Source: Cepaea nemoralis
Lineage: Eukaryota; Mollusca; Gastropoda; Stylommatophora; Helicidae
Assembly (NCBI GenBank): GCA_014155875.1
Contig: JACEFZ010013481.1
Location: forward strand, 62,001-126,000
Direction of reading: 5' to 3'
DNA: 64,000 bases
This document shows positions 45,012 to 56,865 of this stretch, in pieces. The notes below the pieces were generated by a model that saw only the letters and a list, made by a program, of their open reading frames with translations, was not told the DNA's origin and did no database searches. Position 1 is the stretch's first letter; every line of letters starts with the position of its first letter. The translations under genes and the position numbers were made by a program.

Positions 45012-45565
45012 TGTCACCGTCCTAGATGTCTAGGGGAATGAAACTCGGGCTCATACAGGCAACAAACTCCGTTCAGATACAATCTAACATCATTTATTTA
45101 TATTATGTTACAGTAAGCTGGCGAAGTAAGGTTTTCACAAGCCAGCAACCCTCACGTTGCGTATCACAGGAGTTTACAATAAACCAATAATACATGATCG
45201 CTACAACAACTCTATCAGCTATCTAACGTATGCGTAAAACCCCTAAATACACTTGGGTTTCCATCTATAAAGTCCCCCTTAAGGTAAGCCCTGTTGCTTC
45301 TTCGATGTCCAGTCCGTGTCTGCCTTTCCACACGTGTCGCAATCCGACACGGGTGGTAACTCTCTCCGAGTTTCTCGTGGACCCCGCAATCGGCGGGCTC
45401 CATCGGTGTCCTCGGGGCTGTGGACACGCTGACCGGTCCTTCGAGAAGGCTCTGGATTATTCGAGCCTTCGAGTGACTCGGTTCTTTCCCTTTAGCTGGA
45501 GTTCTATCCCTTCTCCACTCTCTATTATTTTTATGTTGAAACCGCCCTTATGTGAGACTGTGACA
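45012..45565 (-). repeat. Gypsy 5' LTR
   Basis: 554 bp, partner of 38498-39051; about eight substitutions between the two by eye (for example atacctag/atgtctag, aagacact/aatacact). Followed on + by gtcac, the right target duplication. Confidence 0.93.
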
Positions 45566-47715
45566 GTCACACTAACATGTAGATCAGTCACACAAACATG
45601 TAGATCAGTCACACTAACATGTAGATCAGTCACACTAACATGTAGATCTGTCACACTAACATGTAGATCTGTCACACTAACATGTAGATCATTCACACTA
45701 ACATGTAGATCAGTCACACTAACATGTAGATCTGTCACACAAACATGTAGATCTGTCACACTAACATGTAGATCTGTCACACTAACATGTAGATCATTCA
45801 CACTAACATGTAGATCATTCACACTAACATGTAGATCAGTCACACTAACATGTAGATCTGTTACACTAACATGTAGATCTGTCACACTAACATGTAGATC
45901 AGTCACACTAACATGTAGATCTGTCACACTAACATGTAGATCTGTCACACTAACATGTAGATCATTCACACTAACATGTAGATCAGTCACACTAACATGT
46001 AGATCTGTCACACAAACATGTAGATCTGTCACACTAACATGTAGATCTGTCACACTAACATGTAGATCATTCACACTAACATGTAGATCATTCACACTAA
46101 CATGTAGATCAGTCACACTAACATGTAGATCTGTTACACTAACATGTAGATCTGTCACACTAACATGTAGATCGTTCACACTAACATGTAGATCATTCAC
46201 ACTAACATGTAGATCAGTCACACTAACATGTAGATCAGTCACACTAACATGTAGATCAGTCACACTAACATGTAGATCAGTCACACTAACATGTAGATCT
46301 GTCACACAAACATGTAGATCTGTCACACTAACATGTAGATCAGTCACACTAACATGTAGATCATTCACACTAACATGTAGATCAGTCACACTAACATGTA
46401 GATCAGTCACACAAACATGTAGATCAGTCACACGAACATGTAGATCATTCACACTAACATGTAGATCAGTCACACTAACATGTAGATCATTCACACTAAC
46501 ATGTAGATCATTCACACTAACATGTAGATCATTCACACTAACATATAGATCATTCACACTAACATGTAGATCATTCACACTAACATGTAGATCATTCACA
46601 CTAACATGTAGATCATTCACACTAACATGTAGATCAGTCACACTAACATGTAGATCATTCACACTAACATGTAGATCTGTCACACTAACATGTAGATCAG
46701 TCACACTAACATGTAGATCAGTCACACTAACATGTAGATCATTCACACTAACATGTAGATCAGTCACACAAACATGTAGATCAGTCACACAAACATGTAG
46801 ATCAGTCACACTAACATGTAGATCTGTCACACTAACATGTAGGTCAGTCACACTAACATGTAGATCAGTCACACTAACATGTAGATCATTCACACAAACA
46901 TGTAGATCAGTCACACTAACATGTAGATCTGTCACACTAACATGTAGATCTGTCACACTAACATGTAGGTCAGTCACACTAACATGTAGATCAGTCACAC
47001 TAACATGTAGATCATTCACACTAACATGTAGATCTGTCACACTAACATGTAGATCTGTCACACTAACATGTAGATCATTCACACTAACATGTAGATCTGT
47101 CACACTAACATGTAGATCAGTCACACAAACATGTAGATCAGTCACACTAACATGTAGATCAGTCACACAAACATGTAGATCTGTCACACTAACATGTAGA
47201 TCAGTCACACTAACATGTAGATCATTCACAATAACATGTAGATCATTCACACTAACATGTAGATCATTCACACTAACATGTAGATCTGTCACACTAACAT
47301 GTAGATCATTCACACTAACATGTAGATCATTCACACTAACATGTAGATCATTCACACTAACATGTAGATCATTCACACTAACATGTAGATCATTCACACT
47401 AACATGTAGATCATTCACACTAACATGTAGATCATTCACACTAACATGTAGATCATTCACACTAACATGTAGATCTGTCACACTAACATGTAGATCTGTC
47501 ACACTAACATGTAGATCATTCACACTAACATGTAGATCTGTCACACTAACATGTAGATCTGTCACACTAACATGTAGATCTGTCACACTAACATGTAGAT
47601 CATTCACACTAACATGTAGATCTGTCACACTAACATGTAGATCAGTCACACTAACATGTAGATCTGTCACACTAACATGTAGATCTGTCACACTAACATG
47701 TAGATCAGTCACACT
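45566..47715. repeat. 21-bp satellite array, right part
   Basis: About 102 more units of the 21-bp family. A 273-bp block (13 units) is duplicated at the left, recognisable by the rare variant ctgttacac at 45858 and 46131. Minus frames of 754 codons and a + frame are open throughout. Confidence 0.95.
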
Positions 47716-47759
47716 GCACAATCATGAGCAGTCGACCAGTTCCTCTAGAATATTCCTGG

Positions 47760-49110
47760 CTCTTGTCAACATGGAATATTATAACGGACATTTACAATAC
47801 AGAGGCATTTCACTGTTGAGTCATACTGGGAAAATATTTTGCAAAATTCTTGAAAAAAGATTACTAACTACTTTAGAACCCCAGCTAAGCGAAACGCAGC
47901 TTGGATTTAGGAAAAACAAAGGATGCACAGACGCCATTTTTGCTCTTAGACAACTTATAGAAAAATCAATTGAATTCAATGAAACACTCTACTTAGCCTT
48001 TGTCGACCAAGAAAAGGCATTTGATAGGGTAGATAGAAACAAGCTGTGGGAAATCCTTAAACAATATGGAGTGAGTACACATCTAACAAACCTATGCAGA
48101 AGTTTATACAACAACAGTGAATGCATAGTGAGAGCAACTGGAGAACACTCAGAACCCTTCACCATAAGATCTGGAGTACGACAAGGTTGTGTCCTGTCCC
48201 CTCTCTTGTTCATAACATATATAGACAACATATGTAAAGGAAACCAGCCAAGCAGAGACAGCAAGAATACCGCATGACGAGAACACAGAAGAAGAACCAT
48301 CTGCAAATCTAACCATTAGAGAACTCCTGTTTGCGGACGACCAAGCACTAATAGCAAAATCAGAAGCTGAATTACAAGACCACATGAATAGTCTAAACGA
48401 AATGTGTAGGGAACATAACATGAAAATTAGCACAAGCAAAACAGAGGTAATGACTATAACTAAAGAAGAACAAACAGCAACAATTCACCTAAACGAACAT
48501 CCCTTGAAACAAGTAAAGAGCTTCAAGTACCTAGGAAGTATAATATCATCAAATGGCAGATCAGAAGACGAGATCGAAAATAGGTGCAATAAGGCAAATC
48601 AACTCATTGGACAAATGGCACCAATACTAAAGAACAAACATGTATCAATAACTACTAAGAAAGCACTTTACAACACAATCTTCCTACCAACTCTCTGCTA
48701 CCAATGCCAAACCTGGACAATGACAGAAAAAGAGAAAAGAAAAATCACAACAACAGAAATGAGGTTTCTGAGAAGAATACTCAACGTATCAAGAAGAGAT
48801 AAGATCAGAAATGAAGAAATCAGGACTAAAGTAGGGGTTAAAGCTGCTCTAGATTTTATTAGAAAGCAGCAAGTCAAATGGTTTGGCCATGCAAGTAGGC
48901 TACCAGTCAACAGCATGCCACAACAAGCAATGATGTACAGACCAGATGGAAACAGAGGAAGAGGCCGACCACGTAAACGTTGGACTGAGGGAATAACAGA
49001 ATCCATGGGAATGTCGATATACGAAGCCCATAACCGGGCACTCTCACGAAGTTTATACTTCACCTCGACACCGCAAGGTACAAGAGGAACATGATGAGAT
49101 GAGATGAGAC
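47760..49110 (+). pseudogene. LINE family 3, copy b: 5'-truncated RT
   Basis: RT motifs in order: YRGISLLSHTGKIFCKILEK, ETQLGFRKNKGCTDAIFALR, YLAFVDQEKAFDRVDRNKLW and SGVRQGCVLSPLLF. After a frameshift near 48,250-48,275 come ELLFADDQALIAKSEAELQ (catalytic FADD), VKSFKYLGSIISSNGRSE, FLRRILNVSRRDKIRNEE and GRGRPRKRWTEGITESM, ending at the stop at 49092. A (gatga)n tail follows. The 5' end is truncated before the first RT motifs. It sits between two unrelated 21-bp arrays. Copy a is at 15564-16591. Confidence 0.85.
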
Positions 49111-49171
49111 AATAAATATACAAAACACAAACAGATATGGCTGCTTCACCCATTGGCCCACTAACCCACAG

Positions 49172-49990
49172 CGATCACAGAGTTGATGGCAGTGATCACA
49201 GAGCTGATGGCAGTGGTCACAGAGTTGATGGCAGTGGTCACAGAGTTGATGGCAGTGGTCACAGAGCTGATGGCAGTGGTCACAGAGTTGATGGCAGTGG
49301 TCACAGAGTTGATGGCAGTGATCACAGAGTTGATGGCAGTGGTCACAGAGTTGATGGCAGTGGTCACAGAGTTGATGGCAGTGGTCACAGAGTTGATGGC
49401 AGTGATCACAGAGTTGATGGCAGTGGTCACAGAGTTGATGGCAGTGGTCACATAGTTGATGGCAATGATCACAGAGTTGATGGCAGTGGTCACAGAGTTT
49501 ATGGCAGTGGTCACAGAGTTGATGGCAGTGGTCACAGAGTTGATGGCAGTGGTCACAGAGTTGATGGCAGTGGTCACAGAGTTGATGGCAGTGATCACAG
49601 AGTTGATGGCAGTGGTCACAGAGTTGATGGCAGTGGTCACAGAGTTGATGGCAGTGGTCACAGAGTTGATGGCAGTGGTCACAGAGTTGATGGCAGTGGT
49701 CACAGAGTTGATGGCAGTGGTCACAGAGTTGATGGCAGTGGTCACAGAGTTGATGGCAGTGGTCACAGAGTTGATGGCAGTGGTCACAGAGTTGATGGCA
49801 GTGGTCACAGAGTTGATGGCAGTGGTCACAGAGTTGATGGCAATGATCACAGAGTTGATGGCAATGATCACAGAGTTGATGGCAGTGGTCACAGAGTTGA
49901 TGGCAGTGGTCACAGAGTTGATGGCAATGATCACAGAGTTGATGGCAGTGGTCACAGAGTTGATGGCAGTGGTCACAGAGTTGATGGCAG
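49172..49990. repeat. 21-bp minisatellite (unrelated sequence)
   Basis: About 39 copies of gttgatggcagtggtcacag plus a. Main variants are gtgatcac, gcaatgat and gagctga. Same length as, but unrelated in sequence to, the 32.7-47.7 kb satellite. Open frames of about 285-290 codons on both strands are by-products. Confidence 0.95.
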
Positions 49991-50009
49991 ACTCGCCCTG
50001 TTTGACTGA

Positions 50010-50490
50010 GTGATTCAACCGCCCTGTTCCATTGGCTGATTCAAAGGCCCTGTTCCACAGGCTGATTCAAAGGCCCTGTTTCACTGACTGATTCAAAGGC
50101 CCTGTTTCACTGACTGATTCAAAGGCCCTGTGTCACTGGCTGATTCAAAGGCCCTGTTTCACTGACTGATTCAAAGGCCCTGTTTCACTGACTGATTCAA
50201 AGGCCCTGTGTCACTGGCTGATTCAAAGGCCCTGTTTCACTGACTGATTCAAAGGCCCTGTGTCACTGGCTGATTCAAAGGCCCTGTTTCACTGACTGAT
50301 TCAAAGGCCCTGTGTCACTGGCTGATTCAAAGGCCCTGTTTCACTGACTGATTCAAAGGCCCTGTGTCACTGGCTGATTCAAAGGCCCTGTTTCACTGAC
50401 TGATTCCAAGGCCCTGTTTCACTGAGTGAATCACAGGCCCTGTTTCACTGAGTGATTCAAAGGCCCTGTTTCACTGAGTGAGTCAAACAT
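50010..50490. repeat. 26-bp minisatellite
   Basis: About 18 units of tgattcaaaggccctgtttc plus actgac. An alternating gtgtcactggc variant from 50,120 to 50,390 gives a 52-bp higher-order period. Confidence 0.93.
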
Positions 50491-50540
50491 ATTCAAGCAG
50501 CCCATGGCCCTACATAAAACCTACCAGATTACGCCACTCC

Positions 50541-50586
50541 CCTTCACACACACACGTATGTAACCCTCTCCCCCACACGTACACTC

Positions 50587-50618
<32 letters not shown>

Positions 50619-50805
50619 TACATACTCTTACACCCTCCCTATACACACACCCGCTTCATACACACATATAAATCCACTCACACACACGCACACACACACA
50701 CACACACACACATTCTTTCACCCTTCCTATGCACACACCTTCCGCATATACACACATACATCCACATCTTGACACGACACACACACACTCACACATTGCC
50801 CACAG
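50541..50805. repeat. (CA)n-rich microsatellite region
   Basis: Interrupted ca runs (longest about 30 bp at 50,583-50,613 and 50,680-50,712), with two similar halves (ttcacccttcctatgcacac / ttacaccctccctatacaca). No coding potential. Confidence 0.85.
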
Positions 50806-50885
50806 TCAGGTGGAGTGAACTGTTTATATTGTCCCCAGGCCATGTTAGGATTGTCTGCCCCTACACGGCGTATCTGTTCGTGCCC

Positions 50886-52610
50886 TCTATAACAACTGTT
50901 GTATAACAATTGTAGTATAACAACTCTTGTATAACAATTGTAGTATAACAACGCTTGTATAACAATTGTAGTATAATAACTCTTGTATAACAATTGTAGT
51001 ATAACAACTCTAGTATAACAATTGTAGTATAACAACTCTTGTATAACAATTGTAGTATAACAACTCTTGTATAACAGCTGTAGTATAACAACTCCTGTAT
51101 AACAATTGTAGTATAACAACTCTTGTATAACAATTGTAGTATAACAACACTTATATAACAATTGTAGTATTATAACAACTCTTGTATAACAACTGTAGTA
51201 TCTTCTTCTGCTGCGTTCATCCGGATTTTTTTTTCGGATGTGACTGCGTTGTGCCTGTTTACAGCAGAGCTGCGTTCTTGCGCCGTTAGGCCGACACATC
51301 CGACTTCTGCGGACAACTGTAGTATAACAACTCTTGTATAAAAATTGTAGTATTATAACTACTCTTGTATAACAACTGTAGTATAACAACTCTTGTATAA
51401 CAATTGTAGTATGACAACTCTTGTATAACAATTGTAGTATAATAACTCTTGTATAAAAATTGTAGTATTATAACTACTCTTGTATAACAACTGTAGTATA
51501 ACAACTCATGTATAACAATTGTAGTATAACAACTCTTGTATAACAACTGTAGTATAACAACTCTTGTATAACAACTAGTATAACAACTCTTGTATAACAA
51601 TTGTAGTATTATAACTACTCTTAAATAGCAACTTTAGTATAACAACTCTTTTATAACAATTGTAGTATTATAACTACTCTTGTATAACAACTGTAGTATA
51701 ACAACTCCTGTATAACAATTGCAGTATGACAACTCTTGTATAACAATTGTAGTATAACAACTCTTGTTTAACAATTGTAGTATAACAACTCTTGTATAAC
51801 AATTGTAGTATAACAACTCTTGTATAACAATTGTAATATTATAACTACTCATGTATAACAACTGTAGTATAACAACTCTTGTATAACAATTGTAGTATAA
51901 CAACTCTTGTATAACAACTGTTGTATAACAACTCTTGTCTAACAATTGTAGTATAACAACTCTTGTATAACAACTGTAGTATAACAACTCTTGCATAACA
52001 ACTGCAGTATAACAACTCTTGTATAACAATTGTAGTATAACAACGCTTGTATAACTATTGTAGTATAACAACTCTTGTATAACAATTGTAGTATAACAAC
52101 TCTTGTATAACAATTGTAGTATAACAACTCTTGTATAACAATTGTAGTATAACAACTCTTGTATAACAATTGTAGTATAACAACTCTTGTATAACAACTG
52201 TAGTATAACAACTCTTGTATAACAATTGTAGTATTATAACTACTTTTGTATAACAACTGTAATATAACAACTCTTGTATAACAACTGTAGTATAACAACT
52301 CTTGTATAACAATTGTAGTATAACAACTCTTGTATAACAACTGTAGTATAACAACTCTTGTATAACAATTGTAGTATAACAACTCTTGTATAACAACTGT
52401 AGTATAACAACTCTAGTATAACAATTGTAGTATAACAACTCTTGTATAACAATTGTAGTATAACAACTCTTGTATAACAATTGTAGTATAACAACTCTTG
52501 TATAACAATTGTAGTATTACAACTCTTGTATAATAATTATATTTATCAATTCTGGTATAACAACTATAGTATTACAACTCATGTATAATAAATATAGTAT
52601 AACAACTCTG
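50886..52610. repeat. 28-bp minisatellite, left part
   Basis: About 58 units of tataacaactcttgtataac plus aattgtag, with an alternative aactgtag half. Interrupted by a short SINE-like insert at 51201-51312; continues beyond 53,168. Confidence 0.93.
51201..51312 (-). mobile_element. Short SINE-like fragment
   Basis: A 112-bp unique insert flanked by acaactgtagtat on both sides (13 bp), though that also matches the array unit. On the minus strand it has a hairpin (catccg, A-run, cggatg) near its end and finishes gcagcagaagaaga, resembling a short retroposon tail. Family unknown. Confidence 0.45.
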
Positions 52611-53168
52611 TGGGTAGCGGGGTAGGTGTATTCGCTATCAAAGGAAAGGTAAAGTGCCTCCTTCCCTCCGCTAGCCTACGGGACACCCTTGGGCAAGGTG
52701 GAGTACCCGTTTATCCTCCAGATCAGGGTTACGTGAAGCCATGGGTGCAGGTAGTGAATGATGTTGAAGAGCAGCCAATAGATAGTTGTAGGTTATGGTC
52801 TCCAGCTTCACTACGGTAGGCAGAGGATCTCTTTTTTCACCCCCAAACCATACATAGTTGTAGGTTATGGTCTCCAACTTCACAACGGTAGGCAGAGGAT
52901 CTCTTATTTTGGAGACAATGGCTACGGTCATCGACCAGTATGGTCACTGCTAGGAAGGAAAGCAATGGCAAACTACCTTCTTTACAGATGCCAAGAATAT
53001 CATGTGCTGCAGTCTTATCGATAATCAGAAGTAAATACCTGGATGGCTTGGCCACGTGGCATGGTCGAGACAGGAACACAGAGCTGATCCACGACTCTGG
53101 TGATCGAGTGCGATGGCAGAACATGACCGCCCACGCTTATCGGTATGGCACATGATGGATGGATGGAT
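52610..53168 (+). mobile_element. SINE-like unit with LINE family 2 3' end
   Basis: About 560 bp of non-coding sequence, then about 130 bp (from aaatacctggatggcttggc at 53033 to ggcacatgat) nearly identical to the 3' end of LINE family 2, then a (ggat)n tail. The flanks match over ataacaactct (left about 52,599-52,609; right about 53,166-53,176), consistent with a target duplication although the array itself repeats it. A 71-bp internal duplication (gttgtaggttatggtctcca) lies at about 52,785 and 52,856. No convincing pol III boxes were found in the 5' part, so SINE status is inferred from the shared tail. Confidence 0.6.
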
Positions 53169-53455
53169 AACAACTCTTGTATAACAACTATAGAATAACA
53201 AATCTTGTATAACAACTCTTGTATAACAACACTTGTACAACAACTATAGTATAGCAACTATAGTATAACAACTATATAATAACAAATCTTGTATAACAAT
53301 TATAGTATAACAACTATAGTATAATACATGTTGTATAATAACTATAGTATAATAACTCTTATATAATAACTATACTATAACAACTCTTGTATAACAATTC
53401 TTCTACACCAACTCTTGTATAACAACTCTTGTATAACAACTACAGCATACAAACT
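53169..53455. repeat. 28-bp minisatellite, right part (diverged)
   Basis: Decayed units (aactatagtataacaactct) continuing the array after the SINE-like unit, ending before a C15 run at 53,471. Confidence 0.85.
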
Positions 53456-53580
53456 GGTACATGGCATGACACCCCCCCCCCCCCCCAAGCTGGTAGTGTA
53501 GCTATGGTCCTGTCTGTGTCTCCAGGTATAGTCCACTCCACCTGACCACCACAGGTCGCCTGTTGGCGGACTTTGCGGCC

Positions 53581-53659
53581 ATGAACAGCACCAACCTCAG
53601 CACGGAGGCCGCAGTCACCTGCCTCAAGCAACTGCCGCTGTCGCAAGTCTTCTTTCAGA
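53581..53659 (+). CDS. OST-alpha-like gene, first recognised coding exon
   Basis: Encodes 26 residues, MNSTNLSTEAAVTCLKQLPL then SQVFFQ, plus one base, ending at donor gttggt. Phase 1 matches the exon at 61916 and would give an Asn codon at the junction ([12 protein letters not shown]). The ATG is chosen because N-glycosylation motifs (NST, NLS, NIT) fit the extracellular N-terminus of this transporter family. A conserved-looking Cys precedes the first membrane helix. The frame is open upstream to a TAG near 53,490, and possible acceptors (gtgtctccag at 53,525; ccaccacag at 53,553) mean the exon may begin earlier, with leader or extra coding. The exon lies between a C-run and a 30-bp minisatellite. 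Confidence 0.6.
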
Positions 53660-53686
53660 GTTGGTTGAAGGTTTCTGTCTCAACAC

Positions 53687-55547
53687 CAAGATAATTTTTT
53701 CATTCATCTCAACACCTAGATAATTTTGTTCATTCATCTCAACACCTAGATGATTTTGTTCATTCATCTCAACACCTAGATAATTTTGTTCATTCATCTC
53801 AAAACCTAGATAATCTTGCTTATTAATCTCAACACCTAGATAATCTTGTTTATTAATCTCAACACCTAAATAATATTGTTCATTGGTCTCAACACTAGAT
53901 AATCTCGTTCATTGATCACGACACTTAGATAATCTTGTTTGTTGAACTCAACACTCAGATAATTTCGTTCATTGATCTCAACACCTAAATAATCTTGTTT
54001 ATTTATCTCAACACCTAGATAATTTTGTTCATTCATCTCAACACCTAGATACTTTTGTTCATTCATCTCAAAACCTAGATAATCTTTTTTATTGATCTCA
54101 TCACCTAGATAATCTTGTTTATTAATCTCAACACCTAGATAATGTCGTTCATTTATCTCACCACTTAGATAATCGTTTTTATTGATCTCAACACCTAGAC
54201 AATCTCGTTCATTGATCTCAATACTTAGATAATTTTGTTTATTGATCTCAACACCTAAATAATCTTGTTCATTGGTCTCAACACTAGATAACCTCGTTCA
54301 TTTATCTCAACACCTAAATGATCTTTTTTATTTATCTCAACACCTAGATAATCTTGTTCATTGTTCTTAACACTGAGATAATCTTGTTCAATTATCTCAA
54401 CACCTAGATAATCTTGTTCAATTATCTCAACAATTAAATAATTTTGCTCAATGATCTCAACACCTAGATAATTTTGTTCATTGTTCTCAACACCTAGGTA
54501 ATTTGTTCAATTATCTCAACATCTGGGTAATTTTGTTCATTAATCTAAACACCTGGATAATCATGTTAAATGCTCCCAACACCTAGATAATCTTGTGCAT
54601 TATTCTCAACACTAAATAATTTTGTTAATTAATCTCAACACCTAGATAATTTTGTTCAATGATCTCAGCACTAGCTAATCTTGTTCAGTTATCTCAACAC
54701 TGATAATCCTGTTCAGTTATCTCAACATCTAAATAATCTTGTTCAATGATCTCAACACCTAGAAAATCTTGTTCAATAATCTCAACACTAGATAATCCTG
54801 TTCAGTTATCTCAACATCTAAATAATCTTGTTCATTGATCTCAACACCTATATAATCTTGTTCAGTTATCTCAACACTGATAATCCTGTTCAGTTATCTC
54901 AACATCTAAATAATCTTGTTCAATGATCTCAACACCTAGAAAATCTTGTTCAATAATCTCAACACTAGATAATCCTGTTCAGTTATCTCAACATCTAAAT
55001 AATCTTGTTCAATGATCTCAACACCTAGAAAATCTTGTTCAATAATCTCAACACTAGATAATCCTGTTCAGTTATCTCAACATCTAAATAATCTTGTTCA
55101 TTGATCTCAACACCTATATAATCTTGTTCAGTTATCTCAACACACTGATAATCCTGTTCAGTTATCTCAACATCTAAATAATCTTGTTCAATGATCTCAA
55201 CACCTAGAAAATCTTGTTCAATAATCTCAACACTAGATAATCCTGTTCAGTTATCTCAACATCTAAATAATCTTGTTCATTGATCTCAACACCTAGATGA
55301 TCTTGTTCAATGAACTCCGCACCTATATAATCTTGTTCAATTATCTCAACACCTAGATGATCTTGTTCAATGAACTCCGCACCTATATAATCTTGTTCAA
55401 TTATCTCAATACCTAGGTGAACTTGTTCAATGATCGCAACACCTATATAATCTTGTTCAATTATCTCAATACCTAGGTGAACTTGTTCAATGATCGCAAC
55501 ACCTAGATAATCTTGTTCATTTTTCTCAACACCTAGATAATAGTGTT
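53687..55547. repeat. 30-bp minisatellite, left part
   Basis: About 62 units of ctcaacacctagataatctt plus gttcattgat, quite diverged. A higher-order block of about 150 bp repeats between 54,680 and 55,260. It contains the left target duplication gtgtt (55543-55547) of an LTR element and continues after it. Confidence 0.92.
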
Positions 55548-56155
55548 TGTCAGCATCCCCAATAAGACCTTACAGGAGTAAGGAGTTAACACTAGGCTAG
55601 TAGAGAGACACCCAGACAGGGAAGACACCGACTACTATTAATAACCTCACCGGGAGACACATTTGTGTCAGACCAGAGGTCAACAAGTACGGATGAGCGA
55701 GGGCTTTCCCCAAGCAATTGGGTTGCTGGTCCTTACGAGTAACCGTGATATGCCAGGTTACTCAAACTCACCAGCCGGCGTGCTGGCAAGACCAGGCACG
55801 CAATAATAGCGACTGCACGGAGGGTAAAGGTGTCCGTGCTTGTCCACGCTATGTGTAGCGGGACAGACTGACTGGAGACGGTAGAGAGGTCGGACGTATC
55901 CTTGACCAATACGATAGCTTTCTAGGCCATAGGCAAACATAGGGCTATATCATTTAGATTGTGTAATGCTAGCATCATCTATCATCACGTTGATGTATTC
56001 ATATTGTGTAACAATGATGAACCCTAACGCTTGTAGAGCCATTCACATGGCGGCTCTGAATAAATTGCATTCCTTTCGCAAATGTCATGAATTGTTATTT
56101 CGTGCAGTGCGAAAGTAGCGGAGTCTTGAAAGCTGCAGCGCACAAGTCGCTGACA
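55548..56155 (+). repeat. LARD-like element 5' LTR
   Basis: 608 bp, tgtcagcatcccc to caagtcgctgaca. Contains gaataaattgc near its 3' part as a possible poly(A) signal. Partner at 58885-59492. Confidence 0.95.
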
Positions 56156-56170
56156 GGCTAGACCTCGAAT

Positions 56171-56184
56171 TGGTGTCAGAATGG
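56171..56184 (+). promoter_or_regulatory. Primer-binding site, tRNA-Leu type
   Basis: tggtgtcagaatgg, starting 15 bases after the 5' LTR. The first eleven bases are complementary to the 3' end (CTGACACCA-type) of eukaryotic tRNA-Leu. The distance from the LTR is larger than usual. Confidence 0.65.
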
Positions 56185-56670
56185 TCAAAGAATCAACGCA
56201 AGCTGCGAATTAGGGTCAGAACACATTGAACGTTTCTGAACAGCCATAGCAGGCAGTTGTAGTAATATTCAACGAGCAGTTAACGCCAACATGCAAGTGG
56301 TATTATAAACCACTGAACGAACGCTAACTATCGATTGATATTACAAAATTCTGTACCAGAATTAATTCAATGCACGTTTCAACATTTGTGATGTGTGATA
56401 TATTGCAAAGTAATACAAATTTATTGTGATGCATATTATAAATTAAATTGTTTCCTTGTGGTGAATTATACGATCGCCAATTTTGTGGAGTGTGATCCAC
56501 AATTGAGTCAAATTAGATCGGTAAAGTGTGAAATTCTACCAATATTATTTAGAAAGTGTGGTATTATACTAAAAGCAATTGAAATGTATAAAAACATCAG
56601 AGAAAGTTTCATCGATTCTTGGCAGGAGCACAGTTTGTAATCCAATCCGATAACTCTCCATTGTCTGTGA

Positions 56671-56865
56671 TGCAATCTGGACAATCCTACCAACAATAGA
56701 ATTTACAGGTGGTGCTTTAATTCTCCAAATTATACGTTTACCATCCAGCATTTAAAAGGGAGATTAAATACGATTGCAGACATTTTTGAGTCGTCCTTCA
56801 TCATTCAAATACCTGAGTTACAGGAAGGAAGCGACCATACACCACCAGAAACAGTGACACTGTAA
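56671..56865 (+). pseudogene. Gypsy RNase H C-terminal relic
   Basis: A 65-codon frame reading NPTNNRIYRWCFNSPNYTF then TIQHLKGRLNTIADIFES. This follows the RNase H pattern NRIARW...YDFTIEHIKG..N..AD.LSR of Ty3/gypsy pol, as in the neighbouring gypsy element (HIKGTDNIIADILSR). The tail (IPELQEGSDHTPPETVTL) ends at TAA. Upstream RNase H residues are not readable in one frame. This ties the element's origin to a Ty3/gypsy ancestor. Confidence 0.55.

Larger units (their letters stand above)
38498..45565 (-). mobile_element. Ty3/gypsy LTR retrotransposon, internally deleted
   Basis: A 7,068-bp element with 554-bp LTRs (38498-39051 and 45012-45565), in minus orientation, flanked by gtcac on both sides (38493-38497 and 45566-45570). 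Transcription would run from the right LTR leftward: gag coiled coil, capsid/zinc knuckle, protease, an unrecognised stretch, RNase H, polypurine tract, left LTR. The reverse transcriptase palm and integrase are not visible. The LTRs differ at about eight positions by eye (roughly 98.5% identical), so the insertion is recent although pol is incomplete. This points to mobilisation in trans, or to a deletion after insertion. Confidence 0.9.
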
